Positions 26,542 to 35,337 of a stretch of DNA of 64,000 bases are shown piece by piece; within the stretch, counting starts at the first letter, position 1, and each line of letters opens with the position of its first letter. The position numbers were made by a program, and so were the translations under genes. The stretch is from Flectobacillus roseus. GTDB lineage: Bacteria > Bacteroidota > Bacteroidia > Cytophagales > Spirosomataceae. Location of the stretch: assembly GCF_030056665.1 (NCBI RefSeq), contig NZ_JASHIG010000029.1; one strand, 5' to 3'. The notes below the pieces were generated by a model. It was not told where the DNA came from and did not search any database. It saw only the letters and a list, made by a program, of their open reading frames with translations.

Positions 26542-27543
26542 ATGAGTTATAAAAAACATTCAATTCCTCCTGCTGCTTTGGTTGCGATCGAGCGAATGAA
26601 TCAGTTAGGTCAATCACAAAAACCTTTCTTTTTTGTGATTGATTACCTGATGCAAAAGCCCTTGGTAATTCCTTTGGAGGAGGTTGCACAGCACCAAATA
26701 TTCTACAAAATTGGAGATAAAACGAATTATCATTTTAAGCAAAAAACTTCCGAAAGCACTGAGGTAGTTTTTGAGAAATACCCAATCAGTTTTGAGGAAT
26801 ATCAACATTCATTTACACTAGTACAAAATCATTTGAAGCGAGGAGATAGTTTTCTTGTCAACCTCACTAAACCGACTCCTATTCGGGTAAATTTATCCTT
26901 GAGAGAGATATTTGAACGAAGTGAAGCCACTTATCAATTGTTATTCAAAAATCAGTTTGTCTTATTTTCTCCCGAAACTTTTGTTCAGATTAAGTCTGGC
27001 ATCATCTCCTCTCATCCGATGAAAGGGACTATCTCTGCTAATATTCCTCATGCTGAAAAAACTATTTTGGAAGACAAAAAGGAATTGGCGGAACACGCTA
27101 CGATTGTGGATTTAATCAGAAATGATATCAGCATGGTAGCTGAAAAAGTATGGGTTGAACGGTTTAGGTATATCGACAGAGTAGCTACCAACGAAGGCGA
27201 TTTGTTGCAAGTGAGTTCAGAAATTTGTGGAAAATTGCCAGAGAATTATGCGCAACAAATAGGTTCACTACTGTTTAAAATGCTTCCTGCGGGTTCTATC
27301 ACAGGGGCGCCCAAACCCCAAACTTTAGAGATTATCAAGGAGGCAGAAGGGTATGATAGAGGATATTACACAGGCGTTTTTGGGATATTTGATGGGCAAA
27401 ATTTGGATAGTTCTGTCATGATACGCTTTATCGAGAATACACCACAAGGAATGCTTTTTAAAAGCGGAGGAGGAATTACGGTTTCTGCCAATGCCGAATC
27501 TGAATACCAAGAATTAATAGATAAAGTCTATTTGTCAAAATAG
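26542..27543 (+). CDS. pabB: Aminodeoxychorismate synthase component I (chorismate-binding)
   Basis: This 333-residue protein consists of the chorismate-binding domain shared by PabB, TrpE and MenF. It would make 4-amino-4-deoxychorismate for folate. The end PAGSITGAPKPQTLEIIKEA...GYYTGVFGIFDG and the SHPMKGTI and DLIRNDIS motifs are typical of PabB; it lacks the longer N-terminal domain of TrpE, as usual for Bacteroidota PabB. There is no glutamine amidotransferase gene next to it, so the partner must be elsewhere. Confidence 0.9.
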   Translation: MSYKKHSIPPAALVAIERMNQLGQSQKPFFFVIDYLMQKPLVIPLEEVAQHQIFYKIGDKTNYHFKQKTSESTEVVFEKYPISFEEYQHSFTLVQNHLKRGDSFLVNLTKPTPIRVNLSLREIFERSEATYQLLFKNQFVLFSPETFVQIKSGIISSHPMKGTISANIPHAEKTILEDKKELAEHATIVDLIRNDISMVAEKVWVERFRYIDRVATNEGDLLQVSSEICGKLPENYAQQIGSLLFKMLPAGSITGAPKPQTLEIIKEAEGYDRGYYTGVFGIFDGQNLDSSVMIRFIENTPQGMLFKSGGGITVSANAESEYQELIDKVYLSK

Positions 27544-27611
27544 CTTTTTGTTTCATAATCGTAATGGTACGACATGAGTCATGCCAAGTTGAGTGAGTTG
27601 TGATTGAGTGG

Positions 27612-27654
27612 ATGAGTGATTATTTCAAAATATCTATTAAAAATAATCACTCAT
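27612..27654. terminator. Bidirectional hairpin between pabB and the VWA gene
   Basis: ATGAGTGATTATTT (27612-27625) pairs perfectly with AAATAATCACTCAT (27641-27654). It is built from the GAGTGATT-type repeat seen elsewhere in the window (27585-27690 overall) and can end both convergent genes. Confidence 0.65.
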
Positions 27655-27704
27655 TCGTTCCATCACTCAAGCGCTCAATTAGAGTTTCTAAAAACGCCCA
27701 ATCT

Positions 27705-28829
27705 TCAAATCATCTTCCCCAATTGCTTGAGACTTTCGAGGTTATGCACAGGAGCAAAGTGACTGATAAATGGCATTGCTGCCTGCATCCCTACGGTATT
27801 TGCTTGAAAGTTTGGATTGCCTGCAAGCGGGTTTAGCCACAAGATTTTATGTGCCTGTTTGTGAAGTGTTTCCATGGCATCGCTCAATACTTCAGGGTTT
27901 CCTGTATCCCAACCGTCGGATAAAATGATGACCACTGTTTGATGGTTGACGTATCTTTTCCCAAATTCTCTATTAAACTGCATCAATGACTCGCCAATCT
28001 TGGTTCCGCCCGACCAGATATTGATTTTTTCTGAAAAATTAGCCTTTACTTCGTTGAAATGAGTAGTGTTAATTTCGTTTGTAATACGTGCTATTTGCGT
28101 GCTGAAGATAAAGGTTTCTATTTTTTGATATACTTTCTGAAAAGCGTACATAAACTGAATAAAGAAACTCGAGTACAAATCCATCGACTTGCTCACATCA
28201 CAAAGCAATACCAATTTTAAACGATTTTTTTTAGGCTTTCTAAATGCCAATTCTATCAATTCTCCACCACTGCGCATATTTTTTCGGATCGTTCTTGCAA
28301 AATGAAATTGTTTTCGTGCCCTAGTCGATTGTTCGCGACGTGCAACGGCTCTCGCCAGAGTTCGGGATAGAGTTTCAATGCTTGTCATCATTTCAGCAAT
28401 TTCATCAGCAGGGATATTGGCAAAGTTTTTTTGTCCTAAACTTTCATTTGGACTGTAAGAAGCCATTTGTTCTTCTTGCGTTTGTCGGTTGCCATTGAGC
28501 CAAGATTTTAGGGCATTAAAAGCTTGTTCCTCACTTTTAACAGGGCGATTAGACTTGCTTTTCCCGTCTTTTATTTTTGAGTCGAGGGCTTTTTCAAGCT
28601 CTTTCCAATAATCATCAAATAGTCGATTGAAGACCTCTAATTGTTGGACTTTTTTAACAAGTGTAATGGCTAAGGCTGTTTGAAAATCCAACCTATTTTG
28701 GTAAGAAATATAGGAAAGAGCTTCCAAAGCTGTGGCTTCATCTTGTACACTTATAGAAAAACCATGTTCTCTGAGAAATCTACAAAAGGCTACTATATTT
28801 TCTGATAATGTGGTTTTTCTGTGTATCAT
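27705..28829 (-). CDS. CoxE-like VWA domain protein
   Basis: This 374-residue protein has a C-terminal von Willebrand A domain with the metal-site motif CDVSKSMDLYSS, a threonine (GGTKIGESL) and IILSDGWDTG. The N-terminal half is helical, as in CoxE-like proteins. Such proteins usually work with a MoxR-type AAA+ ATPase to assemble or activate enzymes, but no MoxR gene is nearby. It starts 24 bases after the stop of the DnaE-like gene and is probably translated from the same mRNA. Function is unknown. Confidence 0.88.
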   Translation of the reverse strand: MIHRKTTLSENIVAFCRFLREHGFSISVQDEATALEALSYISYQNRLDFQTALAITLVKKVQQLEVFNRLFDDYWKELEKALDSKIKDGKSKSNRPVKSEEQAFNALKSWLNGNRQTQEEQMASYSPNESLGQKNFANIPADEIAEMMTSIETLSRTLARAVARREQSTRARKQFHFARTIRKNMRSGGELIELAFRKPKKNRLKLVLLCDVSKSMDLYSSFFIQFMYAFQKVYQKIETFIFSTQIARITNEINTTHFNEVKANFSEKINIWSGGTKIGESLMQFNREFGKRYVNHQTVVIILSDGWDTGNPEVLSDAMETLHKQAHKILWLNPLAGNPNFQANTVGMQAAMPFISHFAPVHNLESLKQLGKMI

Positions 28830-28853
28830 CGCTGTGCAGCTTAAATAGTTTTA

Positions 28854-31796
28854 TTAAAAATACCTTGGGTCAAATGCCAAATGTTGTTTTTCCATTGATA
28901 CTATTTGTAATACAAAATGTCCAAATTCTTCGGTGACCTTGCCTTTTAAGAGGTAGATACCAGCGCCTTGAAATGGATATTGTTTGAGTATTTTGGGAAA
29001 TTGAACAGTATCAAAATACGCCCCATCTTCATCGATAAAATACCCAAAGGCCATACGTTCTTGTGTACTTGTTCTCGTAAACTTAACGTTGACAAGATAA
29101 CCTAAAATCGTAATGGTTTTATGAAGATGTAGAGGAAAATCTTTAGCTCGTGTTGGTATTTCTATAGGATTTCTAAGCACTGAAAATGGAGGCTCAAGAT
29201 AAAAACCTAATAGTTCGACCGTGTCGTAAATATCCTCGATATCATGATAATCCAAATGGGGTAGCTCTAGGGTTTCTTCTTTTACCTCAAAAAGATAGGC
29301 GCTTGACTGTCCTTTCTTTTTTCCTTGTGTATGACGATGATGAGCCTGCCAAAGCAGATTTTTTTTCTTTTTATCAAGAAATCTAAAAGCGCCTAAGCGA
29401 ATCAAGATAATGATTTGTTCGAGTGAGATAGGAACTCGCCTGTAGAAATCTTCAAAGCTCTGAAAAGGCTTTATTCCTTGCTGTGCAAGCATCAGGTCAA
29501 CAACTTTTTTCTCCAAACTTTTTACATGAATCCAACCTATCCAAATGGTTTTTTCTTCCAATCTGGTCATATATCCTGAATAATTGAGCGCAGGAGCTTC
29601 TATATGAGCACCATATCTTCGAGCTTCATGTAGGTAGAATTCGGTCTTATAAAAGCCTCCAAAATTATTAATAACCGCCACCATAAATTCGAGAGGATAA
29701 TAGGTTTTGAGATACAAACTCTGATAACTTTCCACAGCATAGCTGGCAGAGTGGGCTTTGCTGAATGAGTAACCCGAAAAGCTTTCTATTTGACGCCAAA
29801 CTTCCTTAGTGATAGATTCATCATAACCTAAATTTTTGCAGTTTGTAAAAAAGGTATTTTCTATTTTAAGAAATTCTGATTTCGAACGAAACTTCCCTGA
29901 CATTCCCCTCCTCAAAATATCAGCTTCGGCCAAACTCAATCCAGCAAAATAATGTGCAACCTTGATTACATCTTCTTGATACACCATAATTCCGAAGGTT
30001 TCACTTAGCAACTCCTTCATTTTTGGGTGTATATAGTCAAATGAGTTTGGATTATGATATCGCTCAATATAGGCACGCATCATGCCCGAGCTTGCCACTC
30101 CAGGGCGAATAATAGAGCTGGCTGCCACCAAGGTCAAGTAGTTGTCGCAACGCAATTTCCAAATCAACTGACGCATCGCAGGCGATTCGATGTAGAAGCA
30201 CCCCATAGTTTCATAATTGCGTAGTTGCTGCTTGAGGTTTTCATCTTGTTTAAACGCTTGAATGGCATGAATATCAATATCGATATTCCGTTGTTGTTTG
30301 ACTATATCTACGCACTCTTTTATATGCCCCAAACCTCGTTGTGATAATATGTCAAATTTGGCAAAACCAATTTCTTCGGCGACATACATATCAAATTCGC
30401 AGATAGGAAAACCCTTCGGAACGGGGTTTAAGCTAGTGTAATAGTACAAAGGTTTATCCGAAATGAGAATGCCTCCTGCGTGTATGCTTAGGTAGTTGGG
30501 AAAGTCCTGTATTAGGTTGCCATATTTGATAATTAAATGCCCCCATTCGCCAAGTGAGTCGGCTGTTACATTGGCATAGTCGCTACCTTCGGGGTTGATT
30601 AAGGCGTCAATTTCATGTTTGGGAAGCCCAAATACTTTGGCTAATTCTCGGTAGGCAGAACGCTGTCTGAATGTAACGTAGGTGGCAAGCAAGCATACAT
30701 AATCCTCTCCATATTTTTCGAAAATATAGGAAATAATATCATTGCGTTCGTCCCATGAAAAATCTAAATCAAAGTCTGGTGGGCTTGTGCGATGTGGATT
30801 GATAAATCGCTCAAAATATAAGTCTAACTCTATGGGGTCTACATCGGTTATTCCAATGCAATAGGCAACAATCGAATTAGCACCAGAACCACGTCCTACG
30901 TGAAAATATCCTTTACTTTTGGCAAATTGAATGATGTCATGAGCTAATAAAAAATAGGCGCTAAAATCGAGCTGAGAAATAACAATTAGTTCTTTACTAA
31001 TTCTTTCTAATACCGCAGGATTATCGGTATAACGATATTTATAACCTGTTAAAGTTAAATTTTCTAATAGCCTAAGGTCATCGAATTTTGAGTTTGTAAA
31101 AAGAAGTTTGTTTTTATTACTAGAAAAATTAAAGATAAAATTACACTCCTCTAGTAAATAATTGGTATTATCAATTATAGCTGGAAAGTCTTTGAAAATG
31201 GTATGTAAATAATCAGGAGTTAGAAAGGTTTCGTTAATATCAGCCTGACTATCAGGGTTTAATTTACTTAGCAATATATTCTTGTCGATAGCTCTTAGCA
31301 ATCTGTGGATGTTGTAGCCAACTTTGTCGAAAAAGGTAACAGGCTGTAAAATCACCATTTGTTTCAACAAATCAGGATGTTGCCATAGCTTATTTACCTC
31401 ACCAATACTCACACCAATCCAGTCGTTTGGTTTTGCTAAATGCTTCTTTTTAAAGGGGTAAATTGTAAAAACATCTCTAAACTTTGGGGCAGTTTCGGGA
31501 AAAGGTAAATGCTGAAGTTTGTGCTTGCTAAGGAAGCGATTAATTTCAGCAAAACCATCGTGATTCTTTGCTAGACAAACAAATAACAACTCGTCGTCGT
31601 TTCTAAATTCAACTCCAACAATGGGTTTAATATCATTTTTCTGACATTCTTTTACAAAGTCAAAAACCCCTGAAGTCAGATTAATGTCGGTAATTGCCAA
31701 CTGTTTTACCCCCAGTGATACAGCTTTTTCTACCAATTGCGGAATAGCAATGGTGCCATAACGTAGGCTATAATATGTATGACAGTTGAGATACAT
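28854..31796 (-). CDS. dnaE: DNA polymerase III alpha-type polymerase, short form with degraded PHP domain
   Basis: This 980-residue C-family polymerase has the catalytic aspartates in PPDFDLDF (D343, D345) and AKFDIL (D482). It also has the fingers segment GRGSGANSIVAYC and a C-terminal OB fold (about 880-965). Its C-terminal part (SFSGYSFSKAHSASYAVESYQ, FYKTEFYLHEARRYG) resembles the error-prone DnaE2/ImuC group more than replicative DnaE, and it is about 180 residues shorter than E. coli DnaE. In the N-terminal PHP domain the usual HxH is NCH (N4, H6) and TDH is TDI (I38), so metal-dependent proofreading by this domain is unlikely. There is no imuA/imuB beside it. It is followed by the VWA gene 24 bases on. 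Whether it is a mutagenic or repair polymerase is inference. Confidence 0.9.
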   Translation of the reverse strand: MYLNCHTYYSLRYGTIAIPQLVEKAVSLGVKQLAITDINLTSGVFDFVKECQKNDIKPIVGVEFRNDDELLFVCLAKNHDGFAEINRFLSKHKLQHLPFPETAPKFRDVFTIYPFKKKHLAKPNDWIGVSIGEVNKLWQHPDLLKQMVILQPVTFFDKVGYNIHRLLRAIDKNILLSKLNPDSQADINETFLTPDYLHTIFKDFPAIIDNTNYLLEECNFIFNFSSNKNKLLFTNSKFDDLRLLENLTLTGYKYRYTDNPAVLERISKELIVISQLDFSAYFLLAHDIIQFAKSKGYFHVGRGSGANSIVAYCIGITDVDPIELDLYFERFINPHRTSPPDFDLDFSWDERNDIISYIFEKYGEDYVCLLATYVTFRQRSAYRELAKVFGLPKHEIDALINPEGSDYANVTADSLGEWGHLIIKYGNLIQDFPNYLSIHAGGILISDKPLYYYTSLNPVPKGFPICEFDMYVAEEIGFAKFDILSQRGLGHIKECVDIVKQQRNIDIDIHAIQAFKQDENLKQQLRNYETMGCFYIESPAMRQLIWKLRCDNYLTLVAASSIIRPGVASSGMMRAYIERYHNPNSFDYIHPKMKELLSETFGIMVYQEDVIKVAHYFAGLSLAEADILRRGMSGKFRSKSEFLKIENTFFTNCKNLGYDESITKEVWRQIESFSGYSFSKAHSASYAVESYQSLYLKTYYPLEFMVAVINNFGGFYKTEFYLHEARRYGAHIEAPALNYSGYMTRLEEKTIWIGWIHVKSLEKKVVDLMLAQQGIKPFQSFEDFYRRVPISLEQIIILIRLGAFRFLDKKKKNLLWQAHHRHTQGKKKGQSSAYLFEVKEETLELPHLDYHDIEDIYDTVELLGFYLEPPFSVLRNPIEIPTRAKDFPLHLHKTITILGYLVNVKFTRTSTQERMAFGYFIDEDGAYFDTVQFPKILKQYPFQGAGIYLLKGKVTEEFGHFVLQIVSMEKQHLAFDPRYF

Positions 31797-31913
31797 ACTG
31801 CAGTTGACAAAATTAGTTTTCTAGCTTGAATTACTTTTCTTTAAAATACGTATAAATTGCAAATCAGGCTTTCAAAGGTTAGTCTCTATTTTTCACTCTT
31901 TTCAAAAAAATGT

Positions 31914-32366
31914 ATGAAAAACAAAACTCAATTACTTGTATCTCTTTTTGTTGTATTACTGTCGGGGCTTGGAGCTATTGCTCAGACCCAAAAGGTTCCT
32001 TACCGCATTGGCGATAATTACTTTATTAATAATACCGTAACTGAGGATCAACTTGCCAATCCTATCATTACAGATGTAATGAGGTTTTCAGAAATATTTG
32101 GAATGGCAACGGTTATGGGACCCAAAGGCGCTCCAACAAACATTGATTTTAAGAAAGAGTTCGTGATTGCTATTTTTCCAAAAGCTTCTGATATTGACTT
32201 GAGCTACAAAGCAATAAGTTTGACGAAAACAGCACCTAAAAAATTGCTCTTAACTTATGAGGAAAAATGGGGCAAAAAGCTCACTTTTACGATGCGTCCA
32301 TTTTTGTTGATGATAGTGAATAAGAAACATTTGGGAGATTTGAAGTTGAAGGTAATAAAGAAGTAA
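31914..32366 (+). CDS. Secreted protein of unknown function
   Basis: I do not recognise a family for this protein of 150 residues. It begins with a clear signal peptide (MKNKTQLLVSLFVVLLSGLG, cleavage near AIAQ) and has a compact mature part with FVIAIFPK and LLLTYEEKWG strands. It has no cysteines and should be a small soluble periplasmic or exported beta-rich protein. ATG 31914 begins the signal peptide; a longer reading from 31857 is less likely. It is divergent from the DnaE-like gene. Confidence 0.72.
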   Translation: MKNKTQLLVSLFVVLLSGLGAIAQTQKVPYRIGDNYFINNTVTEDQLANPIITDVMRFSEIFGMATVMGPKGAPTNIDFKKEFVIAIFPKASDIDLSYKAISLTKTAPKKLLLTYEEKWGKKLTFTMRPFLLMIVNKKHLGDLKLKVIKK

Positions 32367-32490
32367 GTTTTGAGGAAAACTCATTTTAAAAGCTAACAAT
32401 TGTCATTATTTCTAGCTATTTCAGAGGGTAATTTTGAATCAAAAGGTTCATAATTACCCTTTTTGATTTTCTGATATAAACTCACGAGTT

Positions 32491-32940
32491 ATGACACGTT
32501 CTAATACAATTAATTGGGGTGGCGCAATTGTACTGTCCTTTGTAGTTTTTGCTGGATTTATAGGCACAATGGTTTACCGAATGATTTCACAAAGAGTTGA
32601 CCTTGTGGCAGATAATTATTATCAACAAGAAGAAGTATATCAAAAACAGATAGAAAGGATACAACATACTTCACTATTAAAGCAGAAATCGTCAATGACT
32701 TATTCAGTTCCAGATCAAATCATTCGAATCGCCTTGCCAACATCGGTCAAAAAAGGGGAGGTGACTTTTTTCAGACCATCTGATAAAAATCTCGATTTTT
32801 CGGTGCCTGTATTAGCCCAAAGTAATTCGTTGGTGACCATTCCTACAACGAATCTTAAAAAAGGACTTTGGAAAATCCAAACGACATGGACGGATGGTCG
32901 CGAGGAGTATTATCTAGAAGACGAGGTCGTAATAAAGTAA
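32491..32940 (+). CDS. fixH: FixH family protein
   Basis: This is a 149-residue membrane-anchored protein with one N-terminal transmembrane helix (about 9-31) and the FixH pattern VADNYYQQEEVYQKQIER followed by a beta-sandwich. FixH/CcoH helps to assemble cbb3-type cytochrome oxidase. In many Bacteroidota fixH follows ccoNOP and ccoG and precedes the TauE/SafE-like gene; here only the latter is present, 188 bases downstream. So the cytochrome oxidase genes lie elsewhere. Confidence 0.85.
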   Translation: MTRSNTINWGGAIVLSFVVFAGFIGTMVYRMISQRVDLVADNYYQQEEVYQKQIERIQHTSLLKQKSSMTYSVPDQIIRIALPTSVKKGEVTFFRPSDKNLDFSVPVLAQSNSLVTIPTTNLKKGLWKIQTTWTDGREEYYLEDEVVIK

Positions 32941-33128
32941 GGTAATTGCTGTTGGCTGATTAGTGCGAAGGTAGTAGAATACGAATAGCCAATGTATTGC
33001 ATTTGCCATATATTGAAAGTTATATATATTAAATATGGGAGTAATTGCTCAAAATAAAATTTGATCAATATTTTACATTCACAATTCACAACCCATAATT
33101 CATCACTCCTAATTCATCACTCACACGC

Positions 33129-33851
33129 ATGTTGTCATCAACTTTATTTTCGGTCGCATTAATTACAGGCTTTGTGGGAAGTTTGCATTGTGTTGGTATG
33201 TGCGGCCCAATTGCTGTTGCTTTACCTATAGGGGGAATGAGTCCGCTCAAGGCATTAATGGCACGAATGAGTTATCATGTCGGAAGGTTATCTGCCTACA
33301 TGAGCTTAGGATATGTTTTTGGGTATTTTGGTTGGGGCGTTCGTTGGGCAGGTATGCAACAGTGGTTATCTATTGCGATAGGTTTGATGATGTTGACCTT
33401 AGTGTTTTTTCAGCATAATTTGGGTATATCAGCAATGCAGGGCTTGTGGGGGAAATTGAAAAAAACGGCCTCAAAAGTAATTCAGCAGAAATCGTTGGTA
33501 GGTTTTGGAACGTTAGGGTTGCTAAATGGCTATCTGCCTTGTGGAATATTGTATATTGCCTTGGCTGGTGCTGCGGCAACATCTACGCCATTTCAAGGTA
33601 GTCTTTACATGTTAATGTACGGACTAGGCACAGTTCCCGCCTTACTTTTGGTGAGTTATTTGCCACATTTGCTGAAAGGGACTTTTCGGTTAAAATTTCA
33701 GAAAATTGTTCCTATTTATACCTTTGTGCTTGCCATATTTTTTGTGGTGCGAGGATTAAATCTGGGTATTCCATATCTGAGCCCACATTTTGACAAAAAT
33801 CCTGAATCGAAAGAAATACCCATTTGCCACGGGCAAAGTATTAATAAATAA
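33129..33851 (+). CDS. TauE/SafE-type (UreH/DsbD-like) membrane protein
   Basis: This 240-residue protein has about six transmembrane helices, the motif GSLHCVGMCGPIAVALP near the N-terminus and NGYLPCGILYIALAGAAAT in the second half. These paired C/P-containing motifs mark the UreH-like/DsbD-like branch that neighbours cbb3 oxidase genes and probably handles copper or thiol chemistry during oxidase maturation. It follows fixH. Just upstream is a short GAATTCATCACTC-type repeat (33080-33128). The transported species is unknown. Confidence 0.85.
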   Translation: MLSSTLFSVALITGFVGSLHCVGMCGPIAVALPIGGMSPLKALMARMSYHVGRLSAYMSLGYVFGYFGWGVRWAGMQQWLSIAIGLMMLTLVFFQHNLGISAMQGLWGKLKKTASKVIQQKSLVGFGTLGLLNGYLPCGILYIALAGAAATSTPFQGSLYMLMYGLGTVPALLLVSYLPHLLKGTFRLKFQKIVPIYTFVLAIFFVVRGLNLGIPYLSPHFDKNPESKEIPICHGQSINK

Positions 33852-33910
33852 TAAAGAGATTCAGTGGCGTGTAACCCTTTAATATTACACAACCACTAAA
33901 TCTCTTTATT
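33850..33910. terminator. Bidirectional terminator
   Basis: AATAAAGAGATTCAGTGG (33850-33867) pairs with CCACTAAATCTCTTTATT (33893-33910) with one mismatch, and GTGTAA/TTACAC extends the stem. It lies between the convergent TauE-like and PatB-like genes. Confidence 0.85.
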
Positions 33911-33971
33911 TTAGAAAAATCAATAAGTATCTATTTCCGAAATCAAAAATCCCAAATCAGCAATCGTTCGA

Positions 33972-35117
33972 CTAATTTACTGAAGCAAACGCTTCTTGAA
34001 TTCGCTTGATACCTTCTTCTAAAGTCGCTCTTGTGCAACCAAAGTTTACTCTAAAAAATCCTTGACCCTTAAAAACAGGTCCGTCAACTACACGAATACC
34101 ATGTTTGAGCAAATGCTCAGCTAAATTTTCAATGCCCGTTTCTCTTGCATCTACCCAAGCTAAGTAGGTAGCTTCTAACTTGTTCATTTTTAAGCCCGGA
34201 ATGGCATTCATGGCAGTTTGCAAAATATCATGATTGGTTTTTAGATACTTGACAAGTTCTTTACGCCATGGCTCACAATCTTTGTACGCAGCATAAGCTG
34301 CACGAATACCAAAGCGATTGAGTTCTGGAAAAACACCTGCTTTGGCAAAAATAAACTTATCTCTTAATTCTTTGTTAGGAATAATCGCTACCGAACAACC
34401 CAAGCCTGCAATATTGAAGGTCTTACTTGGTGCCATCAAAGTAATGGTCATATGTGCGGCCTCAGGACTCAAACTGGCTGTCGGAGTATGGCGAAGATTT
34501 TCATCTAAAATTAAGTCACAGTGAATTTCATCAGAACAAATCACGACGTTGTGTCTTTGACAAATTTCTACCAATTTGGTAAGTTCTGATGGCGTAAATA
34601 CTGTACCTCCTGGGTTATATGGATTACAAAGCATAAAGACCTTTGTTCTAGGAGTCATTGCTTTGTCGATAGCCTCAAAGTCCATAACCCAGCGTTCGCC
34701 TTCGAGTAGCAATGGGACGGTGACTAATTTTCTATCTGCCCAATTTGGTGCCAAATGAAATGGACCATATACAGGAATTGTTGTCATGACTTCATCCCCC
34801 GATTGTCCCACCGCTTTATAGCTTGTCGTGATGCCCGGCACTAAGCCCGGAATCCACACTTGCCATTCTTCTTGAATCTCCCAATCGTATAGATCTTTCA
34901 TTCGTTGAGTAAACAAGCTTTTTAACTCTTTTGGTACAAAAGAATAACCCATTACTCCGTGTTCTGCCACCTCAAGCATCGCCTGAATGATAGGCTCTGG
35001 ACAACGGAAGTCCATGTCTGCCACAGGCATAGGAATCACATTTTCGGGGTCGTTATTAAAATCCCATTTGGTAGAGTCAGTGTTGTGTCGGTTGATGATT
35101 TCGTCAAAATTGAACAT
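33972..35117 (-). CDS. patB: PatB/MalY-type PLP aminotransferase fold enzyme (C-S lyase)
   Basis: This 381-residue fold-type I PLP enzyme resembles PatB/MalY cystathionine beta-lyases. Motifs are PMPVADMDFRCPEPI, GVMGYSF, CNPYNPGGTVFT, CSDEIHCDLIL and the PLP-lysine segment APSKTFNIAGLGCS, with the substrate-binding arginine in FFRVNFGCTR. It probably cleaves cystathionine or related C-S bonds to give pyruvate and ammonia. The length is usual. It is alone on its strand with a 220-base upstream gap. Confidence 0.9.
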   Translation of the reverse strand: MFNFDEIINRHNTDSTKWDFNNDPENVIPMPVADMDFRCPEPIIQAMLEVAEHGVMGYSFVPKELKSLFTQRMKDLYDWEIQEEWQVWIPGLVPGITTSYKAVGQSGDEVMTTIPVYGPFHLAPNWADRKLVTVPLLLEGERWVMDFEAIDKAMTPRTKVFMLCNPYNPGGTVFTPSELTKLVEICQRHNVVICSDEIHCDLILDENLRHTPTASLSPEAAHMTITLMAPSKTFNIAGLGCSVAIIPNKELRDKFIFAKAGVFPELNRFGIRAAYAAYKDCEPWRKELVKYLKTNHDILQTAMNAIPGLKMNKLEATYLAWVDARETGIENLAEHLLKHGIRVVDGPVFKGQGFFRVNFGCTRATLEEGIKRIQEAFASVN

Positions 35118-35172
35118 GATATTCTTTGGATTGTTAAGGTAATGGGCAAAATAAAAATAATTTTACCCGCTT

Positions 35173-35258
35173 TAAGCTCTAGGCTATATGCAATAGGCAA
35201 AAGTTAAAAGTATTTCTCAAGAAGTAATTTAGACTTTTTTGCCTAATGCCTAAGCTTA
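35173..35258. repeat. Imperfect inverted repeat upstream of patB
   Basis: TAAGCTCTAGGC...GCAATAGGCAAAAGT (35173-35204) is matched inversely by ACTTTTTTGCCTAATGCCTAAGCTTA (shown broken: ACTTTTTTGCC + TAATGCCTAAGCTTA, to 35258). The words GCAATAGGCA and GCCTAATGCC recall the core of repeat B at 63,9xx, so it may be a decayed relative. Confidence 0.45.
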
Positions 35259-35337
35259 TACCTTCAGTTTTTAAATGAGTAACAAAGATAAAAAACTGGT
35301 TTAGACTATCTTGATTTTATTTTGAAAACACTGTAAT

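Noticed and set aside
26542..27543. Anthranilate synthase component I (trpE)
   Set aside because: It is only 333 residues, lacks the N-terminal TrpE domain and no tryptophan genes are nearby; PabB fits better.
27600..27836. Frame of 78 residues between pabB and the VWA gene
   Set aside because: It runs through a repeat-built terminator and into the VWA gene on the opposite strand.
28854..31796. Main replicative DNA polymerase III alpha subunit
   Set aside because: It is too short, with a degraded PHP domain and an error-prone-type C-terminus; a longer dnaE is expected elsewhere.
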